Shown: piece after piece, positions 56,480 through 64,000 of the stretch
How the letters are laid out: every line of letters starts with the position of its first letter
Numbering within the stretch: the first letter of the stretch is position 1
DNA from: Pleurodeles waltl
Taxonomy: Eukaryota > Chordata > Amphibia > Caudata > Salamandridae
Direction of reading: 5' to 3'
Assembly: GCF_031143425.1 (NCBI RefSeq)
Contig: NC_090445.1
Location: 1,193,904,691 to 1,193,968,690, forward strand
Length of the DNA: 64,000 bases
The notes under the pieces: model-generated
Told to the model about the DNA's origin: nothing
What the model saw: the letters and a program-made list of their open reading frames with translations, nothing else
The model's database searches: none
Program-made: the position numbers and the translations under genes

Positions 56480-57330
56480 GAACTAGAGATTGTTTGTTTA
56501 TTAAAGATCCCACCTCTGACTGCTGGCGATAGAGCTTCCCCAGCATCCTTAGGCTTTTTTTAATGAATGGAGATCAACCCACGTGGTGCACTGACGTCAT
56601 CAGTATTGAAAATAGAAGGAATCTTTGCAAAAGTGAGATTTTCCATTGTAGATCCCTACTTAGAGATCGGCACAGGAGGATGATCCCCAAAGCAGAAATC
56701 CACCCACAAGTAATCAGGGATGTGTCTAAGGAGGAACCACCCTCCCAGGCATGGCCAATTGCTACACCCACCAAAGGCTCGAGCAGTCTTTCTGGCATCT
56801 GGTGGGGCAGATTGGGGGGTTTACCCCGTAGCTGCCTATTCCGGAAAGCAGAAGTCACCACCAGTCCCCAGGGATTTTTTAAATATCATTAATAAAACAA
56901 TGTGTCTGACTGTCCTGACAATCCCAATTATCCTAGACAGTCTTTCTGCCTCCCTGGGGAAGCAGATTAGGATTACCCATCCCATCACCGGAGGGGTGGT
57001 GGTCGGGGTGGAGGGAGCAGGAAGTACTACTAGTCACCAGGGGTGAATGTTCAGAAGGGCTAGGGGTTGGCTCATTCTGACATCAGGACTCCCCACCTGG
57101 CTCGATGCCCTCCCCAATGGGAAAAAAGCACCACTTGATACCTGAGATTATTTTGTATTTGACAAATGTGATGGGAGGTCAGCCTATTCTGGAATTGGGC
57201 CTCCTCCTACACCCCTGTGCAATAGACAGTCTATCTGATGTTTGTCTGTGGGTAGTCTTGCTCATCACTGTTGCTTTGGCAGTTGTTCTTGTGTGGAGGT
57301 GGCAAGAAAAAAGATGAATGGTGTTGTTGC
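56480..57330. repeat. Unnamed repeat with 154-bp direct duplication
   Basis: CAGTCTTTCTG followed by GG(T/G)G-rich sequence occurs at 56784 and again at 56938 with related downstream sequence (ACCACCAGTCCCCAGGG, ACTAGTCACCAGGGG). An open stretch at 57105-57317 ends in a hydrophobic LWVVLLITVALAVVLVW segment. I do not recognise it and find no other support for a gene. Confidence 0.4.
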
Positions 57331-59880
57331 GTCAGATGATGGGCAGTTTCCTTATTACTGTGATGAGTCCAAGCAGAGAGAAGGCTAATCTACAGTGTTC
57401 TGATGGAAGTTTACTTCATGTCAAAGACGGCATCAAAGAAGGCATTTGCAAATGGAGATAAGTATATCAGTAGTAATGAGCAAGAGAAAGCGGGGGAGAG
57501 TGAGCAGCTGAATAGACATTATTTGTCTTCAGTTGTTACAAAGACATGAAAGTTTGCGGTTTATAAGGATTCTTTGTAAGCATCTGCTCTTCTTTGTCTA
57601 CAGGAGCCATTTCAGTTATGCAAGATTGGTGATGTATTGTTTCCTAACCATATTTTGATGATACTAAGCCTGGTTTTCAGTTTGAGATCATACTGTAGAT
57701 TTTAAGCTAGTTCTTGCTCATCAATCATCTGTTGATAAGAATGCAGCTCAGCCAAGGAGAGGTGAAGGTGTGTGATGGTCAAGGATTCTCACTGGAGAAC
57801 AAGGACACTTGGAGAGGAAAAGTGGAAGGGAAAAAAATGGTGGATGTGCTGGGAGGCCTGTCTTACTGCTCCGAGAGATAGTGTCTTAAGAGTGTTAAGG
57901 GGCACATGATAAGCAGTGGGATGATTTGGTTGCTGATGAAGGAAAGATGGGTGAAATTTCCCCAAAATCAGTTAGGATTGTATGGGTTTGGCATAAGGAC
58001 TCTTGCATTATAACCAGAATGCCGGATTTGAGGTGGCACAGCCTCTGGGTTGTAAGTGACTGAGTCACTCCCACTACAGTTGGCAGAAGTCAGCCCAACC
58101 CTCCCAGCTATCGAGGAACACCTCACCAAAACCCAACCGGTAAAGGTGACTTGTGGCAGCCTTGCATGGAACTCTGAAGACCCCTCAGGGAAATCGTGGT
58201 TTCACTAGCCTTACCCTTTTCTCTCCACATACAAGTCTTTTGAACACACACAGGCAAGAAAATAGATGCAGGGCCGTTTTCAATACAATTATTGAAAAGA
58301 CTGCAATCTATGATACAATGCATGAGCTGCAAGGATTAGGATAATGAGGAATAACAAAGATTGTCAAATTTAGAGATGTAAATATGAACCACCCCAACTT
58401 ATTGTAATAAAATGGATATACATTCCCTACCTAAAAGCCTAATCTCTAGCAGCTGATTGAGAGCATGGCAATTAAAGCCAAATCAGTCTGTACAGTCTCC
58501 ATGAAAAGCACACCCCACCCCCATTACCTTGGTGCAGGTTCAGGCCACCAGTCTCCAGATCAGAATCCGTGGAACCCTCTCTAATGCCCTTTGTCCTACA
58601 AGATGTTTTTATAGGGGCATGTTTATCTTCATGTACAGAAACCTGACATGGGTATGTACCTAAGCGCTGGACTGTTTTCGCAGTCTTGGGGCCTTATTTA
58701 CAAAATACTATTCAGTGTGCCTCTCATTCCATTCTTGTGATTCCGAGGAAAAGAACATGATGCAAAGTATGTCATCCATAGCACTGATAATAATGCTATC
58801 ACAGAATAGCAGCTGATAATGAAATTAAAATAATGGCACTAAAAGAAGCAATAATAAAATGAATAAAAAATGTATACAGGAATACAGAGCATAATAACTA
58901 GATAAAAGGGCACAGGCCGCAAGCCTTAGCTGAGCTATCACTGTGAACAAGTGGCTAACTCAAATGGACCCACGACAGATTCACCAGCAAGGGGTGAATG
59001 TGCAGCCTCGAAAAAACAAAATTTGCATAAAGAACCTATGGAGTTTACTTACAAGCGGAAATGGAGCAACCCACTAGAGGATGCAGCTTCCAGAACCAAG
59101 TAAACTAAAAATCCATGGGTCCCTGTCGAACCAGCAAAGGAGCAATTCACAGGAAGAAAGACATAGCTTCCCAAAATCATCAATTGATTTAAGCTTCTAT
59201 GAGATTGCAATTATAATTGTAAATTATATTTATATATTGCTTACAACCCATGACAAGGCACTGAAGTGCTTTGAAGCGAGTAGCACGCTACTCCAGAACT
59301 CAAGATTGGAGGTTAATAGTTAACAGATTAGTCTTTTTTTCTTTCCTTTCTGCATTAAGTGTGTTAGGTTTGTGCTTTTTATTTCTTGTGTGTTAGGTAG
59401 AGTTTAGAGTAGGGATAGAAAGATGGGGATGGATTTGAGAGGGCAAGTAGTAAGTTATTTTTATAAGTAGTGATTGTGTGGTAGGCAACATTGCTAAACA
59501 AGCAGGGCAAAGTTTGAGAAGGATGTTTGGGAGTTCACGAGTTCATAGTAGTCAGAAAGGTTTGTGATGAGTCAGAGAGGAAGGATGAGACAAAGGTTGA
59601 AAGGAGGAATTTTTATATTATTGGCTACAGAAGAAAACCCTATAAAAATACCAATATGTGCCTAGAAGCAGTAATATTCACATGGTTCGATGCTCACAGT
59701 TACCTTGTTGAGGGGTGTGTAACTTTTTTGTGACATTTCTCAGATTTTAGTAGCAAGCATAAACTCTTTTATATAAGCACCTGTATGTACATAGAAGCAG
59801 CTTTTATGACACTGTGCACGTCTCTTATGGTGTAATATGGTTCCTGCTTATAACAGGAACCATAGTTCAATGTACAATGA
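57331..59880. other. Unassigned sequence
   Basis: No frame above about 80 codons, no motif and no clear repeat structure. Confidence 0.5.
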
Positions 59881-59887
59881 CACCTGT

Positions 59888-59890
59888 ATA

Positions 59891-59959
<69 letters not shown>

Positions 59960-59995
59960 GTATGTATATACACATGTATACACACACACGCACCC

Positions 59996-60048
<53 letters not shown>

Positions 60049-60055
60049 CACACAC
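59888..60055. repeat. (TG)n/(TA)n compound microsatellite
   Basis: TG run, long TA run, CA-rich spacer, second long TA run and CA end. Open frames on both strands across it are artefacts. Confidence 0.95.
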
Positions 60056-60062
60056 ATAATAT

Positions 60063-61672
60063 GGGCCAGATTTAACAAGGTTTTGTGTTGCCCTTGCGCC
60101 ACGAAGGGAGGCGCAAGGGCGTCTCAAAACCTGAATGAGGTTTATCAAGCCACTCAAGCCCACCTTGTGTGGCCCTGCATGGCCTGATAAATCAAGAATA
60201 ATGCAAGTCAGCACAAATTGCTGCCTTGGTTACTCTGCGACAGGGAGGCGTTCTATGGGTGGAGCGTGGGTGTTCCCAAGCATCCACCCATGGATTCTGA
60301 CACATTCACAGATTTACCAGCACTGATAGACCCTAAGAATGCGTCAGAATTGTACGCCTCCCCACCAGAGGCGCAACAAGGAAAAATATATTTATTTCTC
60401 CTTGTTGTTTACTCTTTCTAAGTGTGCTGCATCATGTAGCACACATATAAAGAGGAAAATGCATCTAAGGATTGTTTTGTGCAGGAAGATGCCCCTTTCT
60501 GCACAAAAGCAATCCTGTCTACAACGCAGGCACCCTTGCAACATGACGTAAGAGTGCCTGCCTTGGTGCTAGGCAGCCAAAGGTGCGCCAGTGTTGGGAA
60601 ATTACAGGAATGCGCCATATAATGTTAAATACAACGCATTCCTGCTCTTTCATTTTCACGCAGTGCAGCGATTTTGCTTGCTGCGCTGCATGATATATAT
60701 ATTTATGAGTATTTTATGCTTTCAGGTCTATATCAGTTTGCAGTGTCAACAATTATACCATGAGGATATGATGTGCTCGTATAATAGCTGTTCTACAAGT
60801 CTTCTACACATGCTGAAATCTAAACAAATGTTTTCTAACTTGTATGAAGCCTTTAGCAAGCCTCAAGATCATGTACGGCTATATGGGGTAAAACATGCAT
60901 GTGGTGACTGCACTGCATATTTCTGGAAAGCTGTTCTCACAGAAAAATTTACAACTGAACATTTGTACATAGTTTTAGGATCCTGGAATTAAGCTGTTAT
61001 TCTAGGGAGATCAACGTGCTACAAATAAATACATCTGAACTAAGTCACTTACATCTAATGATAGTTTTTTATGTATTCCACTGACCAACAATTGAATGGA
61101 TTGATAAGAAATTTGTGGACATGCTTATACGATAGTTGGTCAAATATTTTAAATATCTGAAGGGAACGCTAACTGCGTAGTACTGTTCATATATGAAGTA
61201 TCCACTAAGAGGGAACATTCCACACACTACAGTGTCACAGAGAAAGGGCAGGAATACGCTGTTTTTATCCAATACGCCACATTCCTGTCATTTTCCCTTG
61301 CGCCTGTGCCTGTATTGTAGGCAGGATTGTGTTTGTGTAGGAAGGGCTGCCTTCCAGGACAAAAACAAAGATACTTCTCCTTGCTATGCATCTCCTGGGG
61401 AGGTGTATCTTTTTGGCGCATTTCCAGACTTACCAGATTTGGTGCATCTGGAAATCTGTCAAAAACCATGGGAGTTTTGTGGGAACACCTACACATCGCC
61501 CATGGAACTCCTTTTTTGCGCAGAGTAATGCAATGCAGAGATTTGTGCTACGTTGCATTACTCCAGATTTTAGAAGCCATTCAGAGCCATGCAATGTGGC
61601 TTAAAAAATATGACTGAAGGTGTGCGTGGTGCAAAAGCAACGCAAACCGGGTCATAAATATGGCCCTAGGAA
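60063..61672. mobile_element. Composite foldback element
   Basis: The left end GGGCCAGATTTAACAAGG and the right end complement GGGCCATATTTATGACCC are imperfect inverted repeats. Inner arms share inverted-orientation words around GCAGGAATGCG/GGCAGGATTG, TTGCGCC and TACGCC. The centre (about 60700-61220) is unrelated AT-rich sequence, possibly a later insertion. It is Harbinger-like by end type, as at 5680-5835. Confidence 0.5.
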
Positions 61673-62209
61673 AATAGTGAGTGAAGGGTGAGGCAGCAGT
61701 CTGTGTTGTTCAGAGTGATAAGGGTCATGAAGGTGAGGGGCCAGCCTTTTGTCCTGATCACTGTATGCAGGGCTATTAGTATTTATCTGTGGAAAGTTCA
61801 TACCTCTTCGTGCCTCTGTTGTGGGTGCTCCAGGCTGGAGACTACCTAGCTGTGAGAAACTGCACTCTGCACAAAAGTTGTGTCTGCAGAGGAGACTGGA
61901 GGCACTACGAATGAAACAAATTCAGTAATCGACATGTGAATCTGGTAGTGCGTTCATTAATCTATCTGGCTAAAAAATGCTTTGTTTTTCAATACAAGAT
62001 GTCTTGAGTGGTGTTATCTGAGGATATCTAGCTTTCTTTCAAGGTGGATCTTGGATCAAGGCATGGGGTTTTTAAGGAGGCTGTTTGTTTGGAGTTTATG
62101 GATCTTTTGAGGCCAATTACTAGGGAAATGGTCACCAGCATGGGAGGTCTGAAATCCAATATTGGTCTTCGTCCATATTGCAGACTTCGCTAAGGTCTGG
62201 AGAACCTTA
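61673..62209. other. Unassigned sequence
   Basis: Nothing recognised. Confidence 0.5.
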
Positions 62210-62738
62210 GGGGCATATTTACAAGCCCCTAGTGCCACCTTGTGCCACCACAGCATAATTTTTCTGGACGCTAAGACAGCGCTAAGTGGCTTTTACCCCG
62301 TGCCATATTTACAAACTGGTGCAATGCTTGCATTGCGCCACGTTGCAACTCCTTGCGCCACATTATGTCTGTGTCAGTCAATGTATTCAAGGGGGGCATT
62401 ATGATGCAGGGAGGCCCGAAAAAAGGTGCAGGGAAATTTACATTTCGCTGCGCCATTTTTTCATCATTTTTAATGCCTGCTCAGAGCAGGCGTTAAAAAT
62501 ATGCACCCATTTTAACCAATGAGCTTCCATGTGCTTTGCTGCACTAGTGTCAAAATTTGATGCTAGTGCAGCAAAGCGCCACAATAGCATACATTTTTTT
62601 TATGCTATTACCCTAACGACCGCCACGGTGCGCCGTATTGTAAATATGGGGAACCATGGTGTCACTAGGTGGAGCAGGGGCAACGAAACAAAAGTGGTGC
62701 ATCTGGACCGATGTGCCACTTTCTTGTAAATATGCCCC
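62210..62738. mobile_element. Foldback element (529 bp)
   Basis: The left end GGGGCATATTTACAAG is exactly complemented by CTTGTAAATATGCCCC at the right end. Inner arms share inverted TGGTGCA/GTGCCA, GCGCCA and TGCTA words, with an inner palindrome around 62484-62500. No coding sequence. Confidence 0.8.
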
Positions 62739-64000
62739 ATAGTCTCTGGAGTCAAAGTCTGTTGGAGTGAGAATTACTGTGCTCTGCTGTTAATAGGCCT
62801 CCCTACTATGTCCCATGCACCCCAACCCTCAAATTGTCATCGAATATGAATCTTTTGAGGTTTCGGTGCCCAAACCTATTAGGAACTCAGTAAAAGCCCT
62901 GGCGTTGCATGATGGCAGTGTGCACACCTTCTGCCTCTTCTGTGACAAATACTCTTTTCACAAGGAAAGGAACTGCATGCCGGAGAGGCAGACTGAAGTT
63001 ACAGACTATGCGGGTCGTACTACAGGAACTTTGCAAGAAGTGGGCAAAGTTTATCTGCCCAAATAAAATCTTCCCCCATGACCCGTATCCAAGCTCTTCG
63101 GTCTGACCTGTTATGGCTTGATATGCTCAAAGCCGGACATCAGTATTTCAATCCCGAATCTCTAAAATAGAAATATCTCGAGGTGCAGTTTAAATGTAGC
63201 ATTCGAAAAGCATCCAAACCAGATGATGGGAAAAACAATCTGAGGTGGAGTTGGTAGTTCAGTGGAGGCTTCGCTAACAAATACTACAGTATCTCCGCTT
63301 CCGGCAATCGTTGCACATTAAACATTCCCTGAGATAGGCAAAAGATTTATCAGTGACAGGTGGGGATAGCTGGAGCAATATTGCATATTCATTTTGAGCT
63401 TCTTCGTATCATTCGTGACTACATACCTTTCTCCTCTTGGCTTGCTTCCCTTTTCCAGCTGAAATAAAATTCCACTTCATCTTTATTGCCTTATTTCTTG
63501 CTTAATTCTCTTCACGTATCTATCTATCCTTAGTAGCCAACCCAGAACCTTTGTTCAGTAGTCGCGCCGCAAACCTGTTGTTTACAGGAGTTGTGTGCGG
63601 TGGACAATTTCGGGGGAGTGCTGGCAGAGGGGCGCTCTCCACGGCCGTAGGTGCCCTCAAATCCTATCCATGGGCCCAAGGCCCATGCCCAATTGACTTT
63701 GCTGTGCGACCCTTCCCAGCCTGGGAGGTTAGGAGCCACTTTTGGTACAGGGGAGCCACTGGGCTGTGGAAAGCTGTACGCGACCCCCAAGAGGTGAACA
63801 CTGGACCGTATGGAGTGCCTGCCCAAGTCAAAAAGGAAGATCTTCCTGGAGTCATTCAGAAGTCATCCATGACTTCAGCTGGGCTATTCCTGCAATTGTA
63901 TGGTGTAGTCATCCCAAGCCATCCTGAAGTATCCATATAGGGCAAAATATTTAAATGACATGACTCTAGAGTCATCAGAGAACTACTCCAGGATGATGAT
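62739..64000. other. Unassigned sequence
   Basis: Open stretches at 62815-63066 (83 codons, two Cys pairs) and 63551-63940 (129 codons) have no recognised domain and no splice or promoter context I could support. The window ends here. Confidence 0.4.

Noticed and set aside
57105..57317. 70-codon frame ending in a membrane-like segment
   Set aside because: No start context, no homology I recognise, lies in a duplicated repeat; a chance hydrophobic stretch is likely.
59769..60187. Tyr-Ile repeat proteins on both strands
   Set aside because: Translation of (TA)n tracts.
63551..63940. 129-codon frame near the right edge
   Set aside because: No domain, no splice-site or promoter support; a competing frame on the other strand is also open.
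1..64000. CRISPR arrays, bacterial operons, phage genes
   Set aside because: No direct-repeat/spacer pattern and no prokaryotic coding density; the content is eukaryotic retroelements.

Overview
This window looks like intergenic DNA from a very large, repeat-filled vertebrate genome, most likely a salamander (newt-like). I found no host protein-coding gene, tRNA or rRNA that I could support. Nearly everything recognisable is a transposable element or an endogenous retrovirus (ERV), in many age classes and often nested. The organism call is an inference from the mix of Gmr1-like Ty3 elements with very long LTRs, foamy-like ERVs, class I-like ERVs, L1, CR1/L2-type LINEs, Penelope-like elements and Harbinger-like foldbacks. 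No bacterial features (operons, ribosome binding sites, CRISPR) are present.

Layout. 1-3824 and 13314-15797 are two halves of one foamy-like ERV (pol, env, 3' LTR region). It is split by a 9.49 kb LTR retrotransposon at 3825-13313 that is flanked by a perfect 5-bp target duplication (TTAAT). That retrotransposon has 2.2-2.3 kb LTRs, a gag with a SCAN-like domain, protease, integrase and RNase H. Integrase lies before RNase H and the reverse transcriptase is missing, so it is an internally deleted Gmr1-type element. It carries two later insertions, one in the 5' LTR and one inside gag, both with 3-bp target duplications.

16.2-20.0 kb holds rearranged class I-like ERV pieces in opposite orientations: integrase on +, gag-protease on -. 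20.0-22.0 kb holds foldback MITEs and an LTR fragment. 22.9-27.1 kb is a decayed class I-like ERV (integrase, env, probable 3' LTR). 27.1-28.7 kb is a GC-rich 81-bp tandem repeat followed by an AT-rich dispersed repeat. 29.7-31.5 kb (-) and 34.5-35.9 kb (+) are two LINE remnants with reverse transcriptase motifs. A foldback element and a degenerate ~72-bp minisatellite lie between them.

35.9-42.5 kb is an L1-type LINE (5' UTR with tandem monomers, ORF1 end, ORF2 endonuclease and ORF2 C-terminus). It has lost its reverse transcriptase and carries a Penelope-related segment. 43.2-45.3 kb is a 5'-truncated Penelope-like element with a nearly intact GIY-YIG endonuclease frame. 46.9-49.8 kb is an older Penelope-like copy, followed by a ~125-bp tandem array. 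52.7-55.7 kb is a second, internally deleted ERV whose LTR pieces match those of the first foamy-like ERV; its gag frame has one internal stop. The remainder (55.7-64 kb) is dispersed repeats, (TA)n tracts, two foldback elements and unassigned sequence.

The most notable signal is a pair of hammerhead-ribozyme-like motifs (40378-40420 on -, 45254-45292 on +) associated with Penelope-like sequence. They differ in sequence, yet each preserves the same three-stem architecture. No single novel gene system is evident. The interest lies in element architecture, nesting order and RNA-like structures.
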